64,000 nt of DNA from Duganella sp. 1411 (GTDB lineage: Bacteria; Pseudomonadota; Gammaproteobacteria; Burkholderiales; Burkholderiaceae_D): positions 1-64,000 of the forward strand of contig NZ_JAFICD010000005.1 of assembly GCF_017833525.1 (NCBI RefSeq), written 5' to 3'. The notes below the pieces were generated by a model, which saw only the letters and a program-made list of their open reading frames with translations, ran no database searches and had not been told where the DNA came from. Shown here piece by piece: positions 16,029 through 24,236 of this stretch. The translations under genes and the position numbers were made by a program. The stretch's first letter is position 1. Each line of letters begins with the position of its first letter.

Positions 16029-16880
16029 ATGAGACTTGTGCGTTACGGCCGTCCCGGCAAAGAAAAACCTGGCCTGATCGACGACGAAGGCAAGCTGCGC
16101 GACCTGTCCGGCGTGATCGACGATATCGGCGCCGAGCAGCTGTCGCCCAAGGCGCTGCGCAAACTGGAAAAGATCGCGCAGGCGTCGCTGCCGCTGGTGC
16201 GCGGCAATCCGCGCTACGGCGTGCCGCTCGCGCGGGTGGGCAAATTCATCGGCATCGGCCTCAATTATTCGGACCACGCGGCCGAAATCGGCATGCAGCC
16301 GCCCAGGGAGCCGGTGGTGTTCATGAAGGCCGTCACCTGCATCAACGGCCCGGACGATCCGGTGATGCTGCCGCAGGGGTCGAAGAAGACCGACTGGGAG
16401 GTGGAGCTGGGCGTGGTGATCGGCACGCGCGCGCAGTACGTCAGCGAGCAGGACGCGCTCAAATACGTGGCCGGCTATTGCGTGGTCAACGACGTCTCGG
16501 AGCGGGCCTTCCAGCTGGAGATGGGCACGCAGTGGGACAAGGGCAAGGGCTGCGACACCTTCGGCCCGATCGGCCCGTGGCTGGTGACGCCGGAGGATAT
16601 CTACGACGTGCAAAAGCTCGACCTGTACCTGGATTTGAACGGCAAGCGCATGCAGACGGGCAGCACCGGGACGATGATCTTCCCGGTCGCGCAAATCATC
16701 AGCTATCTGTCGAAGTTCATGACGCTGGAACCGGGCGACGTAATCGCGACCGGCACGCCGCCGGGCGTGGGCCAGGCGCGCAAGCCGCAGCGCTTCCTGA
16801 AGAAAGGCGACACGCTGCGGCTGGGCATCGCCGGCCTGGGCGAGCAGCAGCAGGATGTTATCGCCTGGCAGGCGCGGTAG
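16029..16880 (+). CDS. Fumarylacetoacetate hydrolase-family protein
   Basis: A 283-residue FAH-family enzyme. The N-terminal 60 residues form the usual small domain (MRLVRYGRPGKEKPGLIDDE). The catalytic domain begins at KFIGIGLNYSDHAAEIGMQP with its conserved Asp-His. Metal ligands lie in KTDWEVELGVVIGTRA (ExE) and GYCVVNDVSERAFQ (Asp), with TGTPPGVGQARKP at the end. Family members hydrolyse or decarboxylate 2,4-dioxo acids, for example in the last steps of sugar-acid (2,4-diketo-3-deoxyfuconate) or aromatic degradation. The sequence resembles the sugar-acid group, but substrate is not certain. Monocistronic, between the dioxygenase gene and a pair of REP-like repeats. Confidence 0.88.
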   Translation: MRLVRYGRPGKEKPGLIDDEGKLRDLSGVIDDIGAEQLSPKALRKLEKIAQASLPLVRGNPRYGVPLARVGKFIGIGLNYSDHAAEIGMQPPREPVVFMKAVTCINGPDDPVMLPQGSKKTDWEVELGVVIGTRAQYVSEQDALKYVAGYCVVNDVSERAFQLEMGTQWDKGKGCDTFGPIGPWLVTPEDIYDVQKLDLYLDLNGKRMQTGSTGTMIFPVAQIISYLSKFMTLEPGDVIATGTPPGVGQARKPQRFLKKGDTLRLGIAGLGEQQQDVIAWQAR

Positions 16881-16909
16881 GCCGTTGTCGCATCGCGTTG
16901 GCGGCGCTT

Positions 16910-17053
16910 GGCGGATTACGCCGTTCCGGCTAATCCGCCCTACGTGGATATCCGGCCACGTCGAGATGGTGGCCGATACATAGGCCGCCGATGGCCGACA
17001 CGTGCGCGTAACCGTGGAAACACGTAGGGCGGATTAGCGCAGCGTAATCCGCC
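16910..17053. repeat. Pair of facing REP-like palindromes
   Basis: The palindromes lie at 16910-16945 (GGCGGATTACGCCGTTCCGG then CTAATCCGCCCTACGT) and 17021-17053 (reverse arrangement starting CACGTAGGGCGGATTAGCGC). They are separated by about 75 bases without a coding frame. The unit sits between the convergent FAH and aminotransferase genes, where it could act as a bidirectional transcription end. Confidence 0.8.
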
Positions 17054-17096
17054 ACGGCGCCGCCGGCGGCGCGTGACGGAATGCGCCGCCGCACCG

Positions 17097-18428
17097 TCAC
17101 AACACGCTGGTGAACGCCCGCTTGACGGCCTCGCCGAGACGGCTGGTGATTTCGGCCAGCTCCGCCTCGGTGCTGGTGAACGGCGGCGCCAGCAGGATAT
17201 GGTCGCCCAGCCGGCCGTCGATGGTGCCGCCCATCGGATAGACCATCAAGCCGACCGCCATCGCCTGGTCCTTGATGGCCGCGTGCAGCTTGAGCTGCGG
17301 ATCGAACGGCTCCTTGCTCTCTCGGTCCTTGACCAGTTCCATGCCGATGAACAGGCCGCGGCCGCGGATGTCGCCCACGTACGGATGCTCGCCGAAGGCC
17401 TCGCGCAGCATGCGCCGGAAGCTGGCGCCGCGCACCGTGACGGCGCCCAGCAGGTTATCGCGCTGTATCACCTTCTGCACCGCCAGCGCGGCGGCGGCGG
17501 CGATCGGGTGGCCCATGTAGGTGTGGCCGTGCTGGAAGGCGCCGCTGCCCTCACGCAGGCGGGTGACGATGTGTTCGCGCGCCAGCACCGCGCCGATCGG
17601 CTGGTAGCCGGCGCCCAGGCCCTTGCCCAGCACCACCAGGTCCGGCAGCGCGCCCTCCTGCTCGAACGCGTACAAGGTGCCGGTGCGGCCCATACCGCAC
17701 ATGACCTCGTCGGCGATCCACAGGATGCCGTACTGGTCGCACAGCTGGCGCACGCCGCGGAAGTAGCCGGGCGTGGGCGGCACCGCGCCGGCGGTGGCGC
17801 CGACCACCGTCTCGGCGCAGAAGGCGATCACGCGCGACGGCCCGGTCTCCAGGATGCGCGCCTCGAGTTCGCGCAGCAGGCTATCGGTATAGTCGTCGAC
17901 GCTCTGGTCCTTGGGGCGGTGGCGGTATTCGTAGCAGGGCGACACGCGCGGCACGTTCATCAACAGCGGCTCGAATGGCCGGCGGCGCCACTCGTTGCCG
18001 CCGATGGCCAGCGCGCCGAGCGTGTTGCCGTGGTAGCTCTGGCGGCGGGCGATGAAGACGCTGCGCTCGGTGTCGCCGGCCTCGACGAAGTACTGGCGCG
18101 CCAGCTTGAGCGCCGTCTCCATCGCCTCCGAGCCGCCGGAGACGAGGTAGACGTGATCGAGGTCGCCGGGGGCGTCGTTGGCCAGGCGCGTGGCCAGTTC
18201 CTCGGCCGGTTCGCAGGTGAAGAAGGCGGTGTGGGCGTAGGCGTTGCGGTCGATCTGGGCGTGCATGGCGGCCAGCACGTCGGGGTGGCCGTGGCCCAGC
18301 GACGAGACGGCGGCGCCGCCGCTGGCGTCGAGATAGCTGTTGCCCGCGCTGTCGCGCACGGTCAGGCCGGAGGCGCTAACGGCCAGCGGCGGCGGGCGGC
18401 GCAGATTGCGGTGGATGATGTTGCTCAT
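17097..18428 (-). CDS. Class III (omega) PLP aminotransferase
   Basis: A 443-residue aspartate aminotransferase-superfamily class III enzyme. YLDASGGAAVSSLGHGHPDV is the N-terminal substrate region, and YLVSGGSEAMETALKLARQY is the phosphate-binding loop. ILWIADEVMCGMGRTGTLYA carries the Asp that pairs with the PLP ring nitrogen, and PDLVVLGKGLGAGYQPIGAV the Schiff-base lysine. The ATG at 18428 matches the family start; the open frame continues further upstream but runs into the divergent gene's promoter region. Such enzymes transaminate omega-amino acids or amines to pyruvate or 2-oxoglutarate. Donor specificity is not readable. Confidence 0.9.
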   Translation of the reverse strand: MSNIIHRNLRRPPPLAVSASGLTVRDSAGNSYLDASGGAAVSSLGHGHPDVLAAMHAQIDRNAYAHTAFFTCEPAEELATRLANDAPGDLDHVYLVSGGSEAMETALKLARQYFVEAGDTERSVFIARRQSYHGNTLGALAIGGNEWRRRPFEPLLMNVPRVSPCYEYRHRPKDQSVDDYTDSLLRELEARILETGPSRVIAFCAETVVGATAGAVPPTPGYFRGVRQLCDQYGILWIADEVMCGMGRTGTLYAFEQEGALPDLVVLGKGLGAGYQPIGAVLAREHIVTRLREGSGAFQHGHTYMGHPIAAAAALAVQKVIQRDNLLGAVTVRGASFRRMLREAFGEHPYVGDIRGRGLFIGMELVKDRESKEPFDPQLKLHAAIKDQAMAVGLMVYPMGGTIDGRLGDHILLAPPFTSTEAELAEITSRLGEAVKRAFTSVL

Positions 18429-18552
18429 GGCGTCCTTTCTGGCGGGGGGAAGAGTGTGACCGACAGCAGAAGATAGCGCCGATCGGCTTGTATTCCCTTG
18501 ATAAATGCCGGAACATAAGTAAATAGTTTCCCAAAGCCACAAGGACAATGAT

Positions 18553-19107
18553 ATGGACGATCGACTGGGACCGATTCCCTTTGCACAGATGAGCGCCAGC
18601 CAGCAGGTGGCGGCGCAGGCGGTGATCGACGGCCCGCGCGGCGCGCTGTACGGGCCGTTCGTGCCGCTGATCCGCAGCCCGGAGCTGATGGCGGCGGCGC
18701 AGCGCATGGGCGAGTACCTGCGCTACCGCAGCGCGATCGGCACGCGGCTCACGGAGTTGGCGATCCTGGTGACGGCGCGCCAATGGAGCCAGCAGGTGGA
18801 ATGGGCGATCCACGAGCCGATCGCGCGCTACCACGGCATCGCCGACGAGGTGATCGCGGCGATCGCGGCGCGGCGGCGGCCCGAGGGCATGGCGCCGGAC
18901 GAGGCGCTGGTGCACGACTTCTGCGTGATGCTGCACCAGCGCCAGCGCATCGACGACGACACGTATGCGGCGGCGCTGGCGATGTTCGGCGAGCACGGCG
19001 TAGTCGATTTGATGGGGATCAACGGCTACTACACATTTCTGGCCATGGTGATGAACGCTTCGCAGACCGAGGTGCCGGCGTCGGCGGCCGTGCCGCTGCC
19101 GGAGTAA
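18553..19107 (+). CDS. Carboxymuconolactone decarboxylase-family protein
   Basis: A 184-residue protein of the CMD/AhpD superfamily, all helical. The core segment is TRLTELAILVTARQWSQQVE followed by WAIHEPIARYHGI, giving the Glu and His of the family. The CxxC pair of AhpD-type alkylhydroperoxidases is absent, so this belongs to the redox-cysteine-free group of unknown substrate. VVDLMGINGYYTFLAMVMNA is the usual C-terminal helix. It is transcribed divergently from the aminotransferase gene with a shared 124-base intergenic region. A complex repeat block follows it directly. Confidence 0.85.
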   Translation: MDDRLGPIPFAQMSASQQVAAQAVIDGPRGALYGPFVPLIRSPELMAAAQRMGEYLRYRSAIGTRLTELAILVTARQWSQQVEWAIHEPIARYHGIADEVIAAIAARRRPEGMAPDEALVHDFCVMLHQRQRIDDDTYAAALAMFGEHGVVDLMGINGYYTFLAMVMNASQTEVPASAAVPLPE

Positions 19108-19474
19108 CTCCGGGGTCAGGTCCACCATTTCTACACGAGCCCGGCCGTATGGGGCATGGGCAGCGTGCGGGTCGTCCAGGTTCGTTATTTGGAGGTATCC
19201 GTTGTGGGGTGCTATCCCAATTTCGCGGAGTCCGGCCGAGGCACGCATCAGCTCGTGTAGAAATGGTGGACCTGACCCTAATGCCGTGTGACCCTAATGC
19301 CGTGACCCTAATGCCGCTAAGTTAAGCGGGGATCGGAATCACGTAGGGCGGATTAGCGCAGCGTAATCCGCCAAGCGCCGTCGGCGGCTCATGGCGGATT
19401 ACGGCGTTCCGCCTAATCCGCCCTACGCAAATCGTCTTAACTTAGCGGCATTAGGACCTGACCCCGGAGTTGCT
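19105..19474. repeat. Nested inverted-repeat block with paired REP-like palindromes
   Basis: No gene lies in this 370-base stretch. Three levels of symmetry are visible. GGGGTCAGGTCCACCATTTC plus TACACGAGC at about 19110-19139 is inverted at 19250-19281. The segment TAATGCCGCTAAGTTAAG near 19308-19325 is inverted at 19437-19455, followed by a second GGACCTGACCCCGGAGTT arm reading toward 19474. Inside these, two TAGGGCGGATTA palindromes face each other at 19341-19372 and 19393-19428. The unit TGACCCTAATGCCG is repeated in tandem near 19273-19318. This looks like an intergenic mobile repeat that captured a REP pair. Confidence 0.75.
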
Positions 19475-20140
19475 TTAGAGGATGCGCTTGAGCCAGGCGC
19501 TGATGTCGACGATTTCTTGCTGGCACAGCGAGTGCTGCATCGGGTACTCGTGCCATTCGACGTCGTAGCCGAGCTGCTTTAACGCGTCGCGCGATTGTTC
19601 GGCGCGCGCCAGCGGTACCACCGGGTCCATGCGGCCGTGCCCCATGAAGATCGGCGTGGCCAGGCTTTCCCTGGTGTGCTCGGCGCCGGCCTTGGCGGCG
19701 ATCGGCAGGTAGCCCGACAGGCACATCATGCCGGCCAGCTTGTCCTTCTGCCGCAATCCCGTTTGCAACGTCATCGCCGAGCCTTGCGAGAAGCCGGCCA
19801 GCACGATGCGCGAGGTCGGGATGCCGCGCGCGTTCTCGCGCGCGATCAACGCTTCGACCTTCAGCTGCGAGGCGCGCAGCCCCGCTTCGTCCTCCTGCCG
19901 GCCAAGGTCGCTGGCGACGATGTCGTACCACGAGCGCATCACGTAGCCGCCGTTGACCGTCACCGGCATCGTGTCGGCGTTGGGGAACACGAAGCGGATC
20001 GGCGGCAGCCCGCGCAAATCGAGCTCCTGCGGCATCGGCGCGAAGTCGTTGGCGTCGGCGCCCAGGCCGTGCATCCAGATGATGGCGACGCTCGGATTGG
20101 CGCCGGTTTCTTTTTCGATCGTTTGCAGCAGCGTGCTCAT
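19475..20140 (-). CDS. Phospholipase/carboxylesterase-family alpha/beta hydrolase
   Basis: A 221-residue serine hydrolase. The oxyanion region is VAIIWMHGLGADANDFAPMP, the nucleophile elbow GFSQGSAM, and the acid and His follow in GHGRMDPVVPLARAEQ and YPMQHSLCQQEI. This is the typical set of the small bacterial carboxylesterases (EstB/YpfH, acyl-protein thioesterase-like). The ATG at 20140 has a strong GAGGAG ribosome site. A longer frame from 20239 would add a Arg/Ala-rich hydrophobic leader, so secretion is possible but less likely. Natural ester substrate unknown. Confidence 0.88.
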   Translation of the reverse strand: MSTLLQTIEKETGANPSVAIIWMHGLGADANDFAPMPQELDLRGLPPIRFVFPNADTMPVTVNGGYVMRSWYDIVASDLGRQEDEAGLRASQLKVEALIARENARGIPTSRIVLAGFSQGSAMTLQTGLRQKDKLAGMMCLSGYLPIAAKAGAEHTRESLATPIFMGHGRMDPVVPLARAEQSRDALKQLGYDVEWHEYPMQHSLCQQEIVDISAWLKRIL

Positions 20141-20257
20141 GGGGCTCCTCGGGGATGCGGATAGTCGTTGGCAGAAATATAGCAGGCCGGCCGCGCCGGC
20201 GCCGCCCAGCAAACGGCGGCGCGTGCGCGCGGTGGCCATGGCGATGGGCGTATGGCG

Positions 20258-20896
20258 TCAGGCCGCCGGCTGCGGACGCAGCGCGGATTTGGGGCGGAAC
20301 GCCTTGCACACGGCCGGATCGGTTTCCATGTACGGACCGCCGATCAGGTCGACGCAGTAGGGCACGGCGGCGAAGATGCCGCCCACCAAGGTGGCGCCGT
20401 CGGCGTCTTTCAGCCCGCCCAGCGTTTCGGCGATGGCCTTCGGCTGGCCCGGCAGGTTCATGATCAGCGCCGCGTGGTCGGGCGTCTCGCGGATCACCGC
20501 CGTCTGCCGCGACAGGATCGCGGTCGGCACGAAGCGCAGGCTGATTTGACGCATTTGTTCGCCGAAACCGGGCATTTCCCTGGTGCCGACGGCCAAGGTG
20601 GCCTCCGGCGTGACGTCGCGCCGCGCCGGGCCGGTGCCGCCGGTGGTGAGCACCAGGTGGCAGCGGTCGATGTCGACCAGGTCGGTCAGGGTGGCTTCGA
20701 TCAGCGCCCGCTCGTCGGCGATCAGGCGGGTTTCAAGGCGGTAGGGAGTGGTCAGCGCGCGCGCCAGCCATTCCTCCAGCGCCGGAATGCCCAGGTCTTG
20801 ATACACGCCGCCGCTGGCGCGGTCCGAGACCGACACCAGCCCGATCACCAGCAACTGGCCCGGGTCGACGCTGACGTCAATGTCCTTACTCGTCAT
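20258..20896 (-). CDS. mogA: Molybdopterin adenylyltransferase MogA
   Basis: A 212-residue protein of the MogA/MoaB family, which adenylates molybdopterin before molybdate insertion. IGLVSVSDRASGGVYQDLGI opens the domain. The substrate loop is LVLTTGGTGPARRDVTPEAT, and the core is followed by TAILSRQTAVIRE and LIMNLPGQPKAIAETLGGL. The start at 20896 gives an 11-base overlap with the end of darP, so the two are translationally coupled, a neighbourhood seen in other betaproteobacteria. The GEPxxP-type end segment is normal in length. A frame from 20926 is possible but lies inside darP. Confidence 0.9.
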   Translation of the reverse strand: MTSKDIDVSVDPGQLLVIGLVSVSDRASGGVYQDLGIPALEEWLARALTTPYRLETRLIADERALIEATLTDLVDIDRCHLVLTTGGTGPARRDVTPEATLAVGTREMPGFGEQMRQISLRFVPTAILSRQTAVIRETPDHAALIMNLPGQPKAIAETLGGLKDADGATLVGGIFAAVPYCVDLIGGPYMETDPAVCKAFRPKSALRPQPAA

Positions 20897-21485
20897 CTTG
20901 CTCGCTGTCGTCTTCGTCGCCGTCATCGGCGGCCGGTTTTTTCTTCTTGCCCTCGATCTGCTTGAGGATCTGGAAGATCTCGCGGTAGGCCTTCGGCGGC
21001 TTGTTCTCGGCCTGCTCCTTGCGGGCGTTGCGGATCAGGGTGCGCAGCTGCTGCACGTCCAGTTCCGGGTTCTCCTCCAGCAGCACGGTCAGCGCCTTGT
21101 CATCGGCAAGCAGCTTGTCGCGGCGCCGTTCCAGCGCGTGCATGGCGGCCGTCTCCGACTTGGAGGCGCCCTTCCAGCTGTCGATGGCCTTCTGGATCTC
21201 GGCCACTTCGGCCTCGTCGAGGGTGCGCATCTTCTTGCCGACGAATTGCATCTGGCGGCGGCGGCCCTCGTGGTTGGTGATCTGCTGGCACTCGAGGATG
21301 GCGTCGCGCACGTCCTCGGGCATCGGCACGCGCTTGACGCGGTCACGCGCCGCCTCGACCAGCGTTTCGCCCATTTTCTGCAGGGCGTCGGACTGGCGCT
21401 TCATCTCGGATTTGGAAGGGCGTTCGTATTCTTGCTCGAATTCGGTGGAGCTGAAGCCGACCGCGCCGCGATTTGGATTTACCAT
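20886..21485 (-). CDS. darP: Ribosome biogenesis factor DarP/YjgA (DUF615)
   Basis: A 199-residue protein of the DarP (YjgA) family, which binds the 50S subunit during late assembly. Recognisable blocks: EYERPSKSEMKRQSDALQKM, VPMPEDVRDAILECQQITNH, EGRRRQMQFVGKKMRTLDEA, and the C-terminal LRTLIRNARKEQAENKPPKA followed by YREIFQIL. A Lys/Asp-rich tail ends the protein. The ATG at 21485 fits the family start. It is divergent from pmbA with a 94-base shared upstream region, an arrangement conserved in many proteobacteria. Confidence 0.92.
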   Translation of the reverse strand: MVNPNRGAVGFSSTEFEQEYERPSKSEMKRQSDALQKMGETLVEAARDRVKRVPMPEDVRDAILECQQITNHEGRRRQMQFVGKKMRTLDEAEVAEIQKAIDSWKGASKSETAAMHALERRRDKLLADDKALTVLLEENPELDVQQLRTLIRNARKEQAENKPPKAYREIFQILKQIEGKKKKPAADDGDEDDSEQDDE

Positions 21486-21579
21486 AATATCAACTTTCGG
21501 TGGGGCGTGTACCTGCCCCTGTAAACTGTAAACGACTGCTATGATAACTGTTTTAGCGGCCACCCGAAGAAAACAGCCC

Positions 21580-22932
21580 ATGAGCGATCCCCATTTCACC
21601 CACACCCAGGACCAGTTGCAGCAGCTCGCCCGCGATGTGCTGGCCTTCGCCAAGGCGCAGGGCGGCACCGATTGCGCCGTCGAGATCAGCGAAGGCAGTG
21701 GGCTGTCGGTGTCCGTCCGCAAGAGCGAGATCGAGACGATCGAGCAAAACAAGGACAAGGGCATGGGCGTGACGGTGTTCATCGGCCAGCGCCGCGGCAA
21801 CGCCAGCACCTCCGATTTTTCGCCGGCGGCGCTGAAGGCGACCGTGGAGGCGGCCTACAACATCGCCCGCTTCACGGCCGACGACGATTGCGCCGGCCTG
21901 GCCGACGAGGACATGCTGGAGCTGGCGCCGCGCGACCTGAAGCTGTTCTATCCGTGGGACCTGAGCACCGAGGGCGCGGTGGCGCTGGCCCGGCGCGCCG
22001 AGGCGGCGGCGTTCGACGTCGATCCGCGCGTGACCAATTCCGAGGGCGCCAACGTGCATGTGCAGCAGTCGCATTTCGTGTCGGCCAATTCGCGCGGCTT
22101 CATCGGCGGCTATCCGTTCTCGCGCCATACGCTGTCGGTGGCGCCGATCGCCGGCAAGGGCGCCGGCATGCAGCGCGACGACTGGTATTCGTCGGTGCGC
22201 GACGCCAGCAAGATGGCGTCGCCGGAGGCCATCGGCCGGTACGCGGCCGAACGCGCGCTGGCGCGCCTGAACGCGCGCACCATCGCCACGCGCACTTGTC
22301 CGGTGCTGTTCGAGGCGCCGCTGGCGGCCGGTTTGCTGGGCGCGTTCGTGCAGGCGACGTCCGGCGGGGCGCTGTACCGCAAGTCGAGCTTTTTGATCGA
22401 TTCGCTGGGCAAGCAGGTGCTGCCCAAGCACGTGCAGATCACCGAGGATCCGCACATCATCGGCGGCGTCGGCTCGGCGCCGTTCGACGAGGAGGGCGTG
22501 CGCACCGTCAAGCGCGACGTCGTCAAGGACGGCGTGGTGCAGGGCTACTTCCTGTCGACCTACACGGGGCGCAAGCTGGGCATGAAGACCACCGGCAACG
22601 CCGGCGGCTCGCACAACCTGGCGCTGACGTCGACCCTGACCAGGAACAGCGACGACTTCGTGGCCATGCTCAAAAAGCTGGGCACCGGCCTGCTGGTGAC
22701 CGAGTTGATGGGCCAAGGGACCAACTACGTGACCGGCGACTATTCGCGCGGGGCGTCCGGCTTCTGGGTCGAGAACGGCGTGATCCAGTATCCGGTCGAG
22801 GAGATCACCATCGCCGGCAACATGAAGGACATGCTGGCGCAGATCGTCGCCGTCGGCGCCGACACGCTGGTGCGCGGCACCAAGGAAACCGGCTCGATCC
22901 TGATCGAGAGCATGGTGGTGGCGGGCGGCTGA
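21580..22932 (+). CDS. pmbA: Metalloprotease PmbA (TldE)
   Basis: A 450-residue TldD/TldE-family protein. GSGLSVSVRKSEIETIEQNK is the N-terminal family block, then KGMGVTVFIGQRRGNASTSD. The C-terminal domain has LGMKTTGNAGGSHNLALTST, and ELMGQGTNYVTGDYSRGASG leads to FWVENGVIQYPVEEITIAGN. TldD/TldE form a heterodimeric protease that trims modified peptides and unfolded proteins; in this pair the TldE side is non-catalytic. tldD is not in the window. Start at 21580 matches the family. Confidence 0.93.
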   Translation: MSDPHFTHTQDQLQQLARDVLAFAKAQGGTDCAVEISEGSGLSVSVRKSEIETIEQNKDKGMGVTVFIGQRRGNASTSDFSPAALKATVEAAYNIARFTADDDCAGLADEDMLELAPRDLKLFYPWDLSTEGAVALARRAEAAAFDVDPRVTNSEGANVHVQQSHFVSANSRGFIGGYPFSRHTLSVAPIAGKGAGMQRDDWYSSVRDASKMASPEAIGRYAAERALARLNARTIATRTCPVLFEAPLAAGLLGAFVQATSGGALYRKSSFLIDSLGKQVLPKHVQITEDPHIIGGVGSAPFDEEGVRTVKRDVVKDGVVQGYFLSTYTGRKLGMKTTGNAGGSHNLALTSTLTRNSDDFVAMLKKLGTGLLVTELMGQGTNYVTGDYSRGASGFWVENGVIQYPVEEITIAGNMKDMLAQIVAVGADTLVRGTKETGSILIESMVVAGG

Positions 22933-22970
22933 GCCATACGCCGAAGCGCCCGCCGCCCCGCGCGGCGGTG

Positions 22971-24125
22971 CTATTCCCGCTTGCAGTGCGCGCTGGCCGG
23001 CCGGCCGCAGGCGATCAGGCGGCCGACGTCCGGATTGTCCAGATAGTCCAGGTGGGCCTGGTCCGGGCGTGCGAGCAAGCCCAGCCATGTGGGCGCGTTG
23101 GATACCATAATGTTATACACCGCCACGTCGTCGCCCGCGTAGCGCTCGGCCGGCAGCGTGTACGACAACAAATCGTTGGGATCGGTGAACGCCACCAGGG
23201 TCAGCCCCGGCCCGGCGACGGGCAGCCGCTTGCCGGCGCTGCGCTTTTGCAGCAGCAGCTGCAAACTGTCCGGCGGCGACGGCACCAGGCGGCGGGCGGT
23301 GTCGGCGTCGCCGATCTGCTGGTCGGCCAGCGACAGCAGCGGAATCTGATTGCCCGCCATTACCAGAAAGCGCAGGCGCTCGACCGCCCGCAGCGCCAGC
23401 CGCGACGCCCGGGCGCCGGGCTCCTCCTCGGTCATGCGCAGCAGCGTGTCGAACAGGATTTTGCTGCCCAGGCTGCTAGAGACCACCATCAGCGGCTGAT
23501 CGGACGGCCCGTCGCTGGCCGTCAGCACCTGCAAAATCGCCTCGCGCATGCGGCGCTGGATGGCGTCGCGCGAGACGCCCTGATACACCACCGCGTCCGC
23601 CAGGCAATCGTCGACCAGCACGTCCTTCAGGCGGGCGTTGAGGCGCGCGCGGGTGAACGGGTAGGGCGGCTCGCCGGCGCAGATGGCCAATTTGTTGGTC
23701 TGGTCGTAGCATAGCTGGCGCTTGAGCGGCACCGTCAGCGGCGACCAGATCATCGCGGCGAAGCGCAGCGTGCCGGCCGGCGTGCGCACCGTGGACGGCA
23801 CGATTTGCACCCGCGGGACCTCCCCGGCCGCGCCGGCGGCGGGGCCGGCTTCGGGGGACGTCGTGGCGGCCGTAAGCGCTTGCGTCATCTGCGCCACCGC
23901 CTTGGGCGCCCACTTGGCGTCGTGCGTGCACATGCCGTGCACCAGCAGCACGTCGGCGCCCTTGCCGTCGGCCCGGGCGGCCAGGTCGATCAGGCCGGGG
24001 AAGACGGGGTCGGGCTCGACGAACAGCGGCGGTCGGTAGGGGGTGTTGCAGGCGCCCAGCAGCAAGGCGGTGGCCGACATGGCGGCGCAAACGAGCGCGC
24101 GGCGCGCGCAAAACAGGGTAATCAT
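22971..24125 (-). CDS. Lipoprotein with alpha/beta-hydrolase-like fold, function unknown
   Basis: A 384-residue lipoprotein starting at 24125 (MITLFCARRALVCAAMSATA) with lipobox LLGAC. The body resembles an alpha/beta hydrolase: a first strand and turn in GADVLLVHGMCTHDAKWAPK and a nucleophile-like elbow in LMVVSSSLGSKILFDTLLR. The GxSxG motif is not perfect (SSSLG), so activity is uncertain. A third segment, RFLVMAGNQIPLLSLADQQI, and a C-terminal YNIMVSNAPTWLGLLARPDQ complete it. It would sit in the inner or outer membrane facing the periplasm. It is a single gene, downstream of the M14 gene on the same strand. Confidence 0.7.
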   Translation of the reverse strand: MITLFCARRALVCAAMSATALLLGACNTPYRPPLFVEPDPVFPGLIDLAARADGKGADVLLVHGMCTHDAKWAPKAVAQMTQALTAATTSPEAGPAAGAAGEVPRVQIVPSTVRTPAGTLRFAAMIWSPLTVPLKRQLCYDQTNKLAICAGEPPYPFTRARLNARLKDVLVDDCLADAVVYQGVSRDAIQRRMREAILQVLTASDGPSDQPLMVVSSSLGSKILFDTLLRMTEEEPGARASRLALRAVERLRFLVMAGNQIPLLSLADQQIGDADTARRLVPSPPDSLQLLLQKRSAGKRLPVAGPGLTLVAFTDPNDLLSYTLPAERYAGDDVAVYNIMVSNAPTWLGLLARPDQAHLDYLDNPDVGRLIACGRPASAHCKRE

Positions 24126-24180
24126 GCTGAACCTCCCGGGGCGGCGCGGGGATGCGCCGTGTGAGGCCCAGTGTATTTTT

Positions 24181-24212
24181 CCCTGCGGCGAACACATTGT
24201 CGCGCCGCAGGG
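24181..24212. terminator. Strong hairpin between two same-strand genes
   Basis: A perfect 10-base inverted repeat, CCCTGCGGCG and CGCCGCAGGG, with a 12-base loop. It lies between the stop of the M14 carboxypeptidase gene (24237) and the start of the lipoprotein gene (24125), both on the minus strand. There is no T-run after it in that direction, so it is at best an atypical terminator or attenuator. Confidence 0.4.
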
Positions 24213-24236
24213 AACCTTCTCAGGCGCTTGCCATGG

